NCBI GenBank assembly: GCA_002025645.1
Contig: CP018783.1
Location: forward strand, 1,798,001 to 1,862,000
Direction of reading: 5' to 3'
DNA length: 64,000 nucleotides
Source of the DNA: Curtobacterium pusillum
Lineage (GTDB): Bacteria > Actinomycetota > Actinomycetes > Actinomycetales > Microbacteriaceae
A model generated the notes under the pieces. The model was not told the DNA's origin and did not search any database. It saw only the letters and a program-made list of their open reading frames with translations. The translations under genes and the position numbers were made by a program. The number at the start of each line of letters is the position of its first letter. The first letter of the stretch is position 1. Shown piece after piece: positions 33,444 to 42,922 of this stretch.

Positions 33444-35915
33444 TCAGTGCATATCGACCCGAACGGTGCCGGATTCGGCCATCACCGATGCGCCGACGTG
33501 CAGTGCGAAGGAGCCGGACTCGTAAACCCAGGCACCGTCCCAGTGTGCGAACGCACGGGCGGGGACCTCGATCGACACCTCGGTCGACTCACCAGCGCCG
33601 AGCCGCACGGGTGCGAACCCGACGAGCCAGCGCACGGGACGGTCGACCGCCGAGGACTCCCGCGACGCGTAGACCTGCACGACGTGCTTGCCGGCACGGT
33701 CACCGGTGTTGGCGACCGTCGCCGTCACGATCACCGCGTCACCCTCGCGCACCGTCGGCGTCGCGGTGACGCCGTCGATCGTCCAGGTCGTGTACCCGAG
33801 GCCGTGGCCGAACGGGTACGCCGGCTCGGTGCCGGCACGGAGCCATGCCCGGTAGCCGATGTGCACGCCCTCGTCGTAGGACACCTTCCCGTCGACCGGG
33901 GTGACGTCGAGGACGGGGACGTCCGCCATCGCCACCGGCCAGGTGGTGGGCAGGCGTCCGCCCGGCTCCGTCGCACCCGTGAGCACGTCGGCGACCGCGT
34001 TGCCGTACTCCTGCCCGCCGAACCAGGTGAGCAGGACCGCGGCGACGTCGTTCCGCCACGGCATCTCCACCGGGGATCCCGCGTTCACGACCACGATCGT
34101 GTTCGGGTTGGCCGCGGCGACTGCACGGACGAGGTCGTCCTGGTGTCCGGGGAGTGCGAGCGAGGTGCGGTCGTAGCCCTCGGACTCGACCTTCGAGTTC
34201 GTGCCGACCACGACCACGGCGACGTCCGCGCCGGTGGCTGTCGCGACGGCGGCGTCGATCAGGACCGACGGGTCCTCGTCGGACGGCTCGGTGCCGAACT
34301 GGTACGCGAGCACCCCGCCGAGGGTCTCGTCCTGGATGACGTCGTACTCGATCCGGATCGCGACCTGCTGGCCCGCCGTGACGGACACCGGGACGGAGCG
34401 CGCCGGCGGATTCAGGAACGCCGCACCGAGCTGGTCGCCCTCGAAGGGGACGTCCTCGTCGAGCAGGAGCTCGCCGTCGATCCACATGCGGGAGCGTCCG
34501 GCCGCACCGATGCCGATCCGGACCGTGCCGGTCGAGGGCGCCGTGTAGGTCGTCGTGATGTCGAGCCGGTCGGCCTCGCGCGTCGGGGCGTCGCCGCCGA
34601 ACCAGAACAGCGCGGTGGCGCGGCGGTCCTCGACGTACAGCTCGGTCCCGTCGCGCACGAAGGCGACGCGGGCACCGGGCTCGCCGGTCCCCGGGTTCGT
34701 GATGGTGGACAGCGGGAACTCCGCGATGCCCTCCTGGACGACGGCGCCGATCTCGTAGTCGACCGTGGCACCCGGGAACGCCGAGCGGATCCCGTCGAGC
34801 GGCGAGGCGACCTGCGACGGCACGACGGTGGCCGAGCCGCCGCCCTGGGTGCGGGCCTGGTCGGCGTTGTGGCCGATCACGGCGATGCGCGACACCGCGG
34901 GGGCATCGAGCGGCAGGACACCGGTGTTGCGGACGAGGACGGTGCCCTCGGCCTCGGCCTCGCGGACGAACGCGATGCCGTCCTCGACGTGCACGGGCGA
35001 CGCGGCGACCGGCTCGAAGCCCTCGAGTGCGCCGACGCGGGCGGCGAGGGTCAGGATCCGACGGACCTTGCGGTCGATCGCGGCCTCGGGGACGTCGCCG
35101 GAGCGTACGGCGTCGAGCAGGGGCCCCTCGCTCCACCACTGGTTCGGCCCGGGCATCGCGACGTCCTGCGACGCCTTCGCCGAGTCGACCGAGCGGACGC
35201 CGGTCCAGTCGGAGACGACGATGCCGTCGAAGCCCCACTCGGAGTTCAGCGGCGTCTCGAGCAGCTCGTTCTCGGACGCGGTGACGCCGTTGATCGAGTT
35301 GTAGGACGACATGATCGCCCAGGCGTGCGCCTCGGTCACGGCCTTCTCGAACGCGAGCAGGTACAGCTCCCGCAGGGCACGGTCGCTCACCTCGGTCGAC
35401 GCGGTGAAGCGGTCGGTCTCGTAGTCGTTCGCGATGTAGTGCTTCGGGGTCGCGGCGACGCCGTTCTCCTGCACGCCCTCGACGTACGACGCCGCCAGGT
35501 CGCCGGTGAGCAACGGGTCCTCGCTGAACGCCTCGAAGTGCCGACCGCCGAGCGGCGACCGGTGCAGGTTGATCGTCGGGCCGAGGACGACGTCGACGCC
35601 CTTGCGACGAGCCTCGACGGCCGCGGCGGCGCCGTAACGCTTCGCGATCGCACGGTCCCACGACGCCGACAGGGCGGTCGCGGAGGGCAGGTTCAGCGAC
35701 GGGTCGCGCTCGTCCCAGACCTCGCCACGGACACCCGAGGGGCCGTCGGACATCAGGATGCGTCGCAGCCCGATCTTCTCGATCGGCCAGGTGGTCCAGA
35801 AGTCACGCCCGGTGAGCAGCTGCACCTTCTCCTCGGTGGTCAGCTGCTCCAGGAGCGCGTCGATGCGCTCCGCCAGCGGACTGGAGGCGGTGCTCACGGT
35901 CTGCAGATCAGTCAC
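33444..35915 (-). CDS. GH3 beta-glucosidase with PA14 domain
   Basis: This 823-residue glycoside hydrolase family 3 enzyme has an N-terminal barrel with the substrate-binding stretch GPTINLHRSPLGGRHFEAFSEDP near 110-135, KHYIAND near 158 and nucleophile Asp in VVSDWTG near 235. A PA14 insert (about 385-530) holds FWFGGD and the WIDGELL strand. The second alpha/beta domain and a C-terminal fibronectin-III-like domain (about 735-820) follow. There is no signal peptide, so it acts on imported oligosaccharides. Starts at GTG with AAAGGAC upstream. It is followed leftward by the palindrome-rich region and preceded by an MFS gene, probably its sugar importer. Confidence 0.93.
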   Translation of the reverse strand: MTDLQTVSTASSPLAERIDALLEQLTTEEKVQLLTGRDFWTTWPIEKIGLRRILMSDGPSGVRGEVWDERDPSLNLPSATALSASWDRAIAKRYGAAAAVEARRKGVDVVLGPTINLHRSPLGGRHFEAFSEDPLLTGDLAASYVEGVQENGVAATPKHYIANDYETDRFTASTEVSDRALRELYLLAFEKAVTEAHAWAIMSSYNSINGVTASENELLETPLNSEWGFDGIVVSDWTGVRSVDSAKASQDVAMPGPNQWWSEGPLLDAVRSGDVPEAAIDRKVRRILTLAARVGALEGFEPVAASPVHVEDGIAFVREAEAEGTVLVRNTGVLPLDAPAVSRIAVIGHNADQARTQGGGSATVVPSQVASPLDGIRSAFPGATVDYEIGAVVQEGIAEFPLSTITNPGTGEPGARVAFVRDGTELYVEDRRATALFWFGGDAPTREADRLDITTTYTAPSTGTVRIGIGAAGRSRMWIDGELLLDEDVPFEGDQLGAAFLNPPARSVPVSVTAGQQVAIRIEYDVIQDETLGGVLAYQFGTEPSDEDPSVLIDAAVATATGADVAVVVVGTNSKVESEGYDRTSLALPGHQDDLVRAVAAANPNTIVVVNAGSPVEMPWRNDVAAVLLTWFGGQEYGNAVADVLTGATEPGGRLPTTWPVAMADVPVLDVTPVDGKVSYDEGVHIGYRAWLRAGTEPAYPFGHGLGYTTWTIDGVTATPTVREGDAVIVTATVANTGDRAGKHVVQVYASRESSAVDRPVRWLVGFAPVRLGAGESTEVSIEVPARAFAHWDGAWVYESGSFALHVGASVMAESGTVRVDMH

Positions 35916-35946
35916 GGTGATCGGTCCTTTCGTGGGTCGACGGGCG

Positions 35947-37215
35947 TCAGCGCACGCCGCGGATGCGGGACACCGAGACGATGCCGAGCAGTCCGACGAC
36001 GGCGCCGGTGATGAAGAAGCCGCTGTAGCCGCCGGTCAGGGCGATCACGCCAGGGGCGGCGGCCGGGACGATCGACTGCGGCAGGGCCTGCGCGATGTTC
36101 ACCACGCCGAGGTCCTTGGCGTTGTCCTGGTCGGAGGGCAGCACGTCGGTGATGAGCGCGAGGTCGACCGCGTAGAACACGCCCATGCCGGCACCCATGA
36201 CGAACTCGCCGACGAGGACCATGCCGAGCGACGGCGCGAGCGCGATGATCACGAGGCCGACGACACCGACGATGCCGGCGACCGCGACGAAGAGCTTGCG
36301 CCGGCCGAGCTTGTCCGACAGCCAGCCGGCGACGAGCGAGGTCAGGACGATGCCGACGACGTTCCAGAGCGTGCCCTGGAACACGGCGTTGGCGAGGTGC
36401 TTCGCGTCCACACCGATGTCGTCGCGCAGGAAGTAGGTGAGGTAGCTGACCGCCGTGTACTGCGCGGCGACCATCATGAAGCGCGTCAGCCAGGCCCAGC
36501 CGAGGTCCGGGTGCTTCACGGGGTTGAAGACGAACGAGCCGAACAGCTGCCCGATGCCCAGACGCGAGCTCGGACGGTTCGTCAGGACGCGGTCACGGAA
36601 GACGAGCGCGTAGAGCACGACGACGATCGACCCGATGGCCCCGGGGACGATCATCTGCGTCGCCGAGGTCGAGAAGAGCTGCACGAGGAACGTGCCGCCG
36701 ACGAGGGCGAGGTTCTGCGCGAGGCCGAGCAGCGCCGCGACCCGACCGCGCTGCGAGCGCGTGACGTGGTCCGGCATGACGGCCGTGAGCGCCGCGATCG
36801 TGGCGTTGTAGGCGATCTGCGCGACACCCCAGCCGATCACGAGCACGACGGTGGACGACGTCGTCGCGACGACCACGAGGGCTGCGAACCCGACCACGGT
36901 GCCACCGATGATCCACGGACGACGCATGCCGAGCCTCCCGGCGGTCCGATCGCTGAAGCGACCGGCCAGGGGGTTGGCGACCATCGCGGCGAACGCGCCG
37001 ATCCCGAGCGCCAGGCCGAGCACGCCCGCCTGGTTGTCCGGCGCGATCTCGGCGACCTTGAGGGCCATCGCGACGAGGACCGGGGGCAGCAGGGCGATGT
37101 ACAGACCGAGCATCGCGATCGGCATGCCGAGCGTGTACATGAGCGGCGCACCTCGACCGCGCGTGGGCGCGACTGCGGTCGGGGTGTCGGAAACGGTCAG
37201 GGCGTCGTTGGCCAC
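35947..37215 (-). CDS. MFS sugar/glycoside transporter
   Basis: This 422-residue transporter has about 12 membrane helices; MRRPWIIGG and the GWLSDKLGRRKLFV loop are the MFS A-motif regions. The GTG at 37215 is chosen because GGAGG lies just upstream; an ATG at 37227 would place that GGAGG inside the gene. It ends 31 bases before the beta-glucosidase start on the same strand, so the pair is probably an uptake-plus-hydrolysis operon. It is divergent from the TetR gene, which likely represses it. Confidence 0.85.
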   Translation of the reverse strand: MANDALTVSDTPTAVAPTRGRGAPLMYTLGMPIAMLGLYIALLPPVLVAMALKVAEIAPDNQAGVLGLALGIGAFAAMVANPLAGRFSDRTAGRLGMRRPWIIGGTVVGFAALVVVATTSSTVVLVIGWGVAQIAYNATIAALTAVMPDHVTRSQRGRVAALLGLAQNLALVGGTFLVQLFSTSATQMIVPGAIGSIVVVLYALVFRDRVLTNRPSSRLGIGQLFGSFVFNPVKHPDLGWAWLTRFMMVAAQYTAVSYLTYFLRDDIGVDAKHLANAVFQGTLWNVVGIVLTSLVAGWLSDKLGRRKLFVAVAGIVGVVGLVIIALAPSLGMVLVGEFVMGAGMGVFYAVDLALITDVLPSDQDNAKDLGVVNIAQALPQSIVPAAAPGVIALTGGYSGFFITGAVVGLLGIVSVSRIRGVR

Positions 37216-37291
37216 TGCAACCTCCATCGGGTACGCCACCGTCGTCGGCGACTCGCACGCCTTCCTCGGCGGCTCACGCCACCGTACCACC

Positions 37292-37314
37292 AAAACCAAT
37301 TGCTACTAGGTTTT
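37292..37314. promoter_or_regulatory. TetR operator candidate between tetR and the MFS gene
   Basis: AAAACC-N11-GGTTTT is an inverted repeat in the AT-rich middle of the divergent region. It sits upstream of a TACAGT -10 hexamer (37334) and the leaderless-looking TetR ATG. Confidence 0.5.
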
Positions 37315-37345
37315 CTGGACGGACTCCGGGCGGTACAGTCCTGCC

Positions 37346-37936
37346 ATGGCACGACGGGGTTCGTACGCGAAGGGCATCGCGAAGCGTGGGGAGATCCTCA
37401 CGACGGCGCTCGAGCTCGTCGCGCAGCAGGGCTTCCGGCGCACGAGCATCAAGGACATCGCCGACGCCGTGGGGCTCACCCAGGCCGGGCTGCTGCACTA
37501 CTTCGACTCGAAGGACGAGCTCTGGGTCGAGATCCTCCGCCGACGCGACGAGATGGACCTGCAGCACGACTGGCACGCCGACGACCCCGCCGAGCTGCTC
37601 GCCGCGATCGTGCGGCACAACGCCGAGGTCCCCGGACTCGTGCAGATGTTCGTGAACCTCTCCGCTGCGGCAGCGACGGACCCGGAGCACCCCGCGCACG
37701 AGTACTTCCGGCAGCGCTACGAGCGCAGCCGGAAGGATCTGTCCACCGACTTCCGCGCCATGCAGGAGGACGGTCGGCTTCGCTCCGACGTCGACGTCGA
37801 GGAGCTGACGAGCGTGCTGCTCGCGGTCTCGGACGGCATGCAGATCCAGTGGCTCTTCGACCCGACGCGCGACATGGCGGAGCACGTCGAGCTGGTCGCG
37901 CGGCTCGCGATCGCGCAGGCGGTCCCCTCCTCCTAG
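37346..37936 (+). CDS. TetR/AcrR-family regulator
   Basis: This 196-residue repressor has an N-terminal HTH (residues about 14-60: RGEILTTALELVAQQG, TSIKDIADAVGLTQAGLLHYF) and an all-helical ligand domain. TetR proteins dissociate from DNA when a small ligand binds. The divergent MFS and beta-glucosidase genes are the probable targets, induced by a glycoside (inference). No Shine-Dalgarno; the ATG is six bases past TACAGT, so it is probably leaderless. The 69-base repeat begins at its stop codon. Confidence 0.9.
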   Translation: MARRGSYAKGIAKRGEILTTALELVAQQGFRRTSIKDIADAVGLTQAGLLHYFDSKDELWVEILRRRDEMDLQHDWHADDPAELLAAIVRHNAEVPGLVQMFVNLSAAAATDPEHPAHEYFRQRYERSRKDLSTDFRAMQEDGRLRSDVDVEELTSVLLAVSDGMQIQWLFDPTRDMAEHVELVARLAIAQAVPSS

Positions 37937-38004
37937 CCTGGGCCCACGCCGCCGGTTCCGGACCGACGCGCCAGCGGCGGGCCGGCCGTGCCGGTGGGGA
38001 GAGG
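37936..38004. repeat. 69-bp dispersed repeat, copy 1
   Basis: The sequence from the TetR stop codon onward, starting GCCTGGGCCCACGCC and ending GTGCCGGTGGGGAGAGG, recurs at 63737-63805 with only two adjacent bases different (AC for CG). It contains GC-rich partly pairing arms. Intergenic; no coding sense. Confidence 0.85.
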
Positions 38005-38102
38005 GACGGGGCGCGTCCGACGGACAGGTACCGCCAGTGCCTGGTTGCGTCCAGGGCACGCACGGCAGGATGGAGCTCCCGACGACGATGTGGAGCGACG
38101 CG

Positions 38103-38966
38103 ATGACGCGTGTAGTGGTGACCGGTGGCAGCGGCAAGCTCGGACGAGCGGTGGTGCGCGACCTCGACGCGCACGGGTACGACGTGGTCCTGCTCGACCG
38201 CGTCCCCTCCCCCGACAAGCCCGAGCGGGTGCAGTTCGTGCGCACGGACCTCGGCGACTACGGGCAGGTCCTCGGCGCGTTCACGGGTGTCGACGACCGG
38301 TACGACCACGTCGACGCCGTGGTGCACCTCGGCGCGATCCCGGCCCCTGGACAGGTGCCCGACGTCGCCCTGATCACGAACAACGTCACGGCGTCGATCA
38401 ACGTCTTCCACGCCGCCCGTGCCGCGAAGATCAAGAACCTGGTGTGGGCGTCGAGCGAGACCCTGCTCGGCATCCCGATGGGCGAGCACCACCCGCCGTA
38501 CCTGCCCGTCGACGAGGACTTCGCGGTCCGCCCGAAGTCGTCGTACTCCCTCGGCAAGGCCGTCGAGGAGGAGATGGCCCGCCACTTCACCCACTGGGAC
38601 CCCGAGCTGAAGATGATCGGCCTGCGGTTCTCGAACGTGATGGACGAGACCGACTACCCGGCGTTCCCGTGGGACGCCACCCCCGAGGCGAAGACGTTCA
38701 ACCTGTGGTCGTACATCGACTCGCGGGACGGCGCCCAGGCCGTGCGCAAGGCCGTCGAGGCCGAGCTCACCGGGTTCGAGGCGTTCGTGATCGCCAGCCC
38801 GGACACCGTCATGGACACCCCCACGATCGAGCTCGTCGACCGGTACGTGCCGGACATCGAGCGCCGCGCGGACATCGACGGCGTCAGCTCACTGCTGTCC
38901 TCGGAGAAGGCCCGCGAGCTCCTCGGCTACGCGCCCGAGCACAGCTGGCGCGACCACCGCGCCTGA
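38103..38966 (+). CDS. NAD-dependent epimerase/dehydratase (SDR)
   Basis: This 287-residue extended short-chain dehydrogenase begins MTRVVVTGGSGKLG with the Rossmann glycine motif. It has the DAVVHLGA strand near 75 and the active-site pair SS-E (VWASSETLLG, near 115) and SYSLGK (YxxxK near 143). Such enzymes interconvert sugar or lactone derivatives using NAD(P). GGAG precedes the ATG by 7 bases. It is convergent with the methyltransferase gene, stops 3 bases apart. Confidence 0.9.
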   Translation: MTRVVVTGGSGKLGRAVVRDLDAHGYDVVLLDRVPSPDKPERVQFVRTDLGDYGQVLGAFTGVDDRYDHVDAVVHLGAIPAPGQVPDVALITNNVTASINVFHAARAAKIKNLVWASSETLLGIPMGEHHPPYLPVDEDFAVRPKSSYSLGKAVEEEMARHFTHWDPELKMIGLRFSNVMDETDYPAFPWDATPEAKTFNLWSYIDSRDGAQAVRKAVEAELTGFEAFVIASPDTVMDTPTIELVDRYVPDIERRADIDGVSSLLSSEKARELLGYAPEHSWRDHRA

Positions 38967-38969
38967 CCC

Positions 38970-40547
38970 TCAGGCCCGAGGCGCCAACAGCCCGTCGAGC
39001 ACGAGGTCACGGGCCGCCGGCAGCAGGTCCGCGGCGAGCGCTTGCTCGTCGACGCCCGTGATCTGCGCGAGCGCCCCGACGATCGCGGCCACCGACAGGT
39101 CCCCGTCGCACGCACCCACGAACGCGGCGAGCGCCGTGTCGGCGTCGACACGACGACCGAGCCCGCCGCCCTGCACGAGGGTCATGACGGTGGGGTCGTC
39201 GTTGCCGGGCCAGTAGTGGCGCTCCTCGGTGACGTCGCCGGCCACCACCAGGTGCGCCGATGCGAGCGCGACGTCGTCGTGCGCGGCCAGCCACGCGGCC
39301 GCGTCGAGGGCGCGCGCCACCGTCGCGCCGAGCCCCGCGGGGTTGGAGCCGAGTGCCTCGGGGACGCGCTCGAAGCGGCGGAGGTGCACCGTACCTCCAG
39401 GCTGTGGCTTCCGCACCACGATGTACCCGAAGCCGACGCCGGTGACGCGGCGGTCATGGAAGTCGTCGAGCCAGGCGTCCACCAGGTCGTCGAACTCGTC
39501 CGTGCCGGGCTTCGTGCCGCCGTCGCGGATCCAGGTCTCGGCGTAGGCGGCCGGGTCCTGCCGCTCCCGCTCGAGCACCCACGCGTCGAGGCCACGCCCG
39601 TCGGCGTCGGCGTCCTCGAACCAGGAGCGGACGCGGTCGAGGCCGTCGACGCCCCAGTGGTACTCCCAGTTGCCGAGCAGCTGCGCGGTCCCGCCGGGCT
39701 CCAGGTGGTCCGTCAGCCCGCGGAGGACCGTCTCCACCAGGGCGTCACCGACCATGCCGCCGTCGCGGTACTCGTACGAGGGCACGCCCTCGCGGCGGGG
39801 CGTGATGACGAACGGCGGGTTCGACACGATGCGGTCGAAGCGCTCCCCCGCGACCGGTTCGAACAGCGAGCCGCAGCGGAACTCGATCCCGTCGACGCCG
39901 TTGAGGTCCGCGTTGAACCGGGCGATGTCGAGGGCACGATGCGAGATGTCGGTCGCGACCACCTGGTCGGCGAAGCGCCGGGCGTGCAGGGCCTGGATGC
40001 CGCAGCCAGTCCCGAGGTCGAGCACCCGGCGGACGGGCACGGGCACCTGCAGGCCGGACAGCGTCGTGGTCGCACCGCCGATGCCGAGGACGTGCTCCTC
40101 GCCGAGGGCCGTGCCGAGTGCGAGCTCGCCGAGGTCGGAGACGATCCACCAGCTGCCGGCGCCGAGGTCGTCGACGAAGGCGTAGGGGCGGAGGTCCACG
40201 GTCGGACGGACGACCCCGTCACCGTCGTCCGCCCGGACGAGCCCGGCGGCGGCGACGGCCGCGACTCCGGTCGTCGCGAACGCACGCTCGGCGTCGGCTC
40301 GCGTCACGGGGAGCCCGAGCACGAAGAGCGTGGCGAGGGTGGTGAGCGCCGTCGTGTCCCGCGCGGCGAGGGCACGGAGCGCCGCCACTCGTGACCCACG
40401 GTGCAGCGACGCGGCGGCTTCGGCACCCCACAGTGCGTCGACCCGCTCGACGGTGAACCCGGCGTCGGTCAGGTCCTGGCGCAGCGCACCGGTGACGGCG
40501 GCGTCCGCGACGATCGTCGGCAGGGTGTGGGCGGCGGTGGCGCTCAC
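38970..40547 (-). CDS. RsmC-like class I SAM methyltransferase (DUF7059-type)
   Basis: This 525-residue protein has an N-terminal winged-helix-like region (about 1-140), a class I SAM fold with VLDLGTGCGIQALHA near 165 and the base-methylation motif SNPPFVI near 230, and a C-terminal ~170-residue extension. NPPF enzymes methylate exocyclic amines of rRNA or protein glutamine. The architecture is that of actinobacterial DUF7059-methyltransferase proteins (from memory). The GTG start overlaps the ArsR stop (GTGA), so the genes are coupled. Its substrate is not shown. Confidence 0.82.
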   Translation of the reverse strand: MSATAAHTLPTIVADAAVTGALRQDLTDAGFTVERVDALWGAEAAASLHRGSRVAALRALAARDTTALTTLATLFVLGLPVTRADAERAFATTGVAAVAAAGLVRADDGDGVVRPTVDLRPYAFVDDLGAGSWWIVSDLGELALGTALGEEHVLGIGGATTTLSGLQVPVPVRRVLDLGTGCGIQALHARRFADQVVATDISHRALDIARFNADLNGVDGIEFRCGSLFEPVAGERFDRIVSNPPFVITPRREGVPSYEYRDGGMVGDALVETVLRGLTDHLEPGGTAQLLGNWEYHWGVDGLDRVRSWFEDADADGRGLDAWVLERERQDPAAYAETWIRDGGTKPGTDEFDDLVDAWLDDFHDRRVTGVGFGYIVVRKPQPGGTVHLRRFERVPEALGSNPAGLGATVARALDAAAWLAAHDDVALASAHLVVAGDVTEERHYWPGNDDPTVMTLVQGGGLGRRVDADTALAAFVGACDGDLSVAAIVGALAQITGVDEQALAADLLPAARDLVLDGLLAPRA

Positions 40548-40909
40548 GCGGGGACGTCCTCGCGCATGAGTGCCGCGGGGACCTGCCACGCGAACACCAG
40601 GTCGAGCAGGCCCGGGAACCGCGCTTCCACGTCGTCGATGCGCACGCGGCTCGAGCGGGTGAGGCCCTCCTGCTGCTGCTCGAGCAACCCGGCCTCGCGC
40701 AGGACCCGGAAGTGGTGGGTCAGCGTGGACTTCGGCCGGTCGATGCCGACCCACCCGCAGCTGCGGATCCCGCCGGCTGCGTCCACGAGGTACCGGTGCA
40801 GGATCGCGAGCCGGATGGGGTCGCTCAGGGCGTCCATGACGACGGGGAGGTCCATCTCCGCCACGGACGGTTGCGGCAGGTGTTCGGGGGCATCCACGGG
40901 CGCGGGCAT
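40544..40909 (-). CDS. ArsR-family winged-helix regulator
   Basis: This 121-residue protein has the ArsR-type DNA-binding helices in MDALSDPIRLAILHRYLVD and STLTHHFRVLREAGLLEQQQEG. It lacks the paired cysteines of metal-sensing ArsR proteins, so it probably senses an organic ligand or protein state. The divergent MFS gene is the likely target; the region between them carries a perfect inverted repeat. ATG at 40909, no clear Shine-Dalgarno. Confidence 0.85.
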   Translation of the reverse strand: MPAPVDAPEHLPQPSVAEMDLPVVMDALSDPIRLAILHRYLVDAAGGIRSCGWVGIDRPKSTLTHHFRVLREAGLLEQQQEGLTRSSRVRIDDVEARFPGLLDLVFAWQVPAALMREDVPA

Positions 40910-40939
40910 GGACGGGACGCTACCACCGTTCGGCTCGTA

Positions 40940-40995
40940 GTACGACTTGCGTCGTACAGCACGACTCGATACTGTACGACTCTCTTCGTACTGTC
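40940..40995. promoter_or_regulatory. ArsR operator array
   Basis: GTACGAC-TTGC-GTCGTAC (40940-40957) is perfect. A further GTACGACT is at 40974 and CGTACTGT at 40988. The array covers the likely promoters of both the ArsR gene and the MFS gene, as for an autoregulating repressor. Confidence 0.65.
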
Positions 40996-41020
40996 CCGTT
41001 CGCAACGGAAGGTGGCGCAC

Positions 41021-42277
41021 ATGGCGCAGTCAGCTCGCTCGGTCGCCGGGTTCTGGATCCTCGCGGCGATGCTCCTGGTGTCCGTCGCCTCGTCGGCGGT
41101 CCCCTCGCCGATCTACCCCGTCTACGCAGCCGAGTGGCACCTCACGCCGCTCATGCTCACCGGGGTGTTCGCGATCTACGTCGCCGGCCTGCTCGCGAGT
41201 CTGCTCGTCGCCGGCCGCTTGTCGGACCACGTCGGCCGCAAGCCGGTGCTCGTCGTCGGCGGCCTTGGCGTCGCGCTGTCGCTCGGGCTCTTCGCGATCG
41301 CGGACGGCGTCGGTGCACTCATCGTCGACCGCATCGTCCAGGGTGTCTCCGTCGGGCTGCTCATCGGCGCCCTCGGAGCCGCGCTCATCGACAACTCCCT
41401 CGAGCGCTTCCCGAACCTCGCCGGCGTGCTGAACGGTGTCATCCCGCCGATCGCCCTCGCCACCGGCGCCATGTCGAGCGGCGCCCTCGTGCAGTGGGGT
41501 CCCGCGCCGGAGCAGCTCGTCTACGTGCTGTTCGGATCGCTCCTCGTGCTCATGGTCATCGCGCTCGTCGTCGTCCCCGAGCGGGTCACCCGACGCCCCG
41601 GCGCCCTGCGCTCCCTCGCGCCGCGCATCAGCGTCCCCCGGTCCTCACGCCGCCTCTTCCGCAGCGTCGCCGGCTCCCTCGTCGCGAGCTGGGCCCTCGG
41701 CGGGATGTTCCTGTCGCTCGTCCCCTCCGCACTCGGAGCGGTCTTCGGGATCACGAACCACTTCGCCGCCGGGGCCCTCATCGCCGTCGTCACCGGCGTC
41801 GGCGCGCTGACCGGACTCGCGACGCAGCGGATGGACGCCCGCCGCGCGGTCATGGTCGGACTCGTCGCCCTGGTGCTCGGACCGATCGTCACCGTCGCGT
41901 TCGTGATGGCACACTCCCTGCCCGGACTGGTCGTCGGCAGCGCGATCGCCGGCGTCGGCTTCGGCGCCGGGTTCCAGGCACCGCTGCGGATGCTCCTCGC
42001 CACCGCTGCCCCGACGCACCGCGCCGGACTCCTGTCCACGATCTACGTCGTGAGCTACCTGGCGTTCGGCGTCCCCGCCGTCGTCGGTGGTCTGCTCGAG
42101 CCGACGGTCGGCCTCGTGCCGGTCATCGCCGGGTACGGCGCGTTCATCGTGCTCGCCGCCGCGGTCGCCCTCGTGCTGCAGCTCGTGTCGCGGGATGCCG
42201 CCGTGGTGGAGGAGCAGGCCGCCGAGGTCCTCGAGCGCACGGCCACGGGCTCGATCCGGGTGGCGTCCGCCGACTGA
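41021..42277 (+). CDS. MFS efflux transporter (drug-type)
   Basis: This 418-residue protein has 12 membrane segments. The A-motif is in LVAGRLSDHVGRKPVLVVGG near 60-80. Pro-rich turns and the RRAVMVGLVALVLGP segment suit proton-antiport drug carriers. A ribosome-binding site GGAAGGTGG precedes the ATG by 5 bases. It sits behind the ArsR operator array and is probably induced when the repressor is released. Confidence 0.88.
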   Translation: MAQSARSVAGFWILAAMLLVSVASSAVPSPIYPVYAAEWHLTPLMLTGVFAIYVAGLLASLLVAGRLSDHVGRKPVLVVGGLGVALSLGLFAIADGVGALIVDRIVQGVSVGLLIGALGAALIDNSLERFPNLAGVLNGVIPPIALATGAMSSGALVQWGPAPEQLVYVLFGSLLVLMVIALVVVPERVTRRPGALRSLAPRISVPRSSRRLFRSVAGSLVASWALGGMFLSLVPSALGAVFGITNHFAAGALIAVVTGVGALTGLATQRMDARRAVMVGLVALVLGPIVTVAFVMAHSLPGLVVGSAIAGVGFGAGFQAPLRMLLATAAPTHRAGLLSTIYVVSYLAFGVPAVVGGLLEPTVGLVPVIAGYGAFIVLAAAVALVLQLVSRDAAVVEEQAAEVLERTATGSIRVASAD

Positions 42278-42333
42278 CCGCGGCGCGCGGCCGGCCGGCC
42301 GGCGGCCGGCTGGCTGGCCCGCGGCCGGCCCGT

Positions 42334-42431
42334 CTCGCAGTGTGCGAGGTTCCGACCACCGTGCGACGCGCATCGCCCCGCACACTGCGCGGGACCTCGC
42401 ACACTGCGTGGCCGTCCTCGCACGGTGCGAG
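42334..42431. repeat. CTCGCA-type palindrome cluster
   Basis: CTCGCAGTGTGCGAG (42334-42348) and CTCGCACGGTGCGAG (42417-42431) are 15-base palindromes. Between them lie CGCACACTGCGCGGG and CCTCGCACACTGCG, sharing the same core in both orientations. All are in the gap between two convergent genes. They may form a multi-branched terminator or be a small repeat family. Confidence 0.6.
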
Positions 42432-42446
42432 GGCGTGCGCCGCGCG

Positions 42447-42878
42447 TCAGTGGCCGGGGCGCGGGCGCTTGCGGACGCCGACACTGCGGTGGGCGTCGGC
42501 GTGTGCCGCATCGACGTCCGCCTTGCCCCGGTCAGCCGCGTTCCGGAGCCACTGCGGCCCGTGCGCCTTCGCCCAGTCCCAGAAGCGGTGCAGCTGCGCC
42601 CGGAGCCACGTGATGATCTTGTGAAAGAAGTGGAACTCGCTCGCGAGGATCGTCAGCCCGATGAACACCACGAGCCACCCCGGCCCCGGCAGCGGGACGA
42701 GGATCAGCCCGATCACGACGACCAGGCCGCCGACGATCCCGACCAGCACCTTGTAGAAGAGGTGCAGGTGCGGCCGGGCGTGGATCCAGGCACGGACGTC
42801 GTGGAACCACTGGAACCGACGGTGCGGCGCCTCGGCGCGTTCGACCGCGTCGGTCCGCTCGTTCGGGTCGCCTTCCAT
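42447..42878 (-). CDS. TIGR02611-type membrane protein (PGPGW)
   Basis: This 143-residue protein has the family's PLPGPGWLVVFIGL motif (near 62-76) between two membrane helices, with a long basic and histidine-rich C-terminal tail (HFFHKIITWLRAQLHRFWDWAK). These proteins are conserved in actinobacteria but have no known role. Opposite in direction to the MFS gene. ATG at 42878, preceded by tandem repeats. Confidence 0.8.
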   Translation of the reverse strand: MEGDPNERTDAVERAEAPHRRFQWFHDVRAWIHARPHLHLFYKVLVGIVGGLVVVIGLILVPLPGPGWLVVFIGLTILASEFHFFHKIITWLRAQLHRFWDWAKAHGPQWLRNAADRGKADVDAAHADAHRSVGVRKRPRPGH

Positions 42879-42922
42879 GTGCGGAAATGTAGGGCGCGCG
42901 GCTGGGAATCCGCGGCGCGCGC

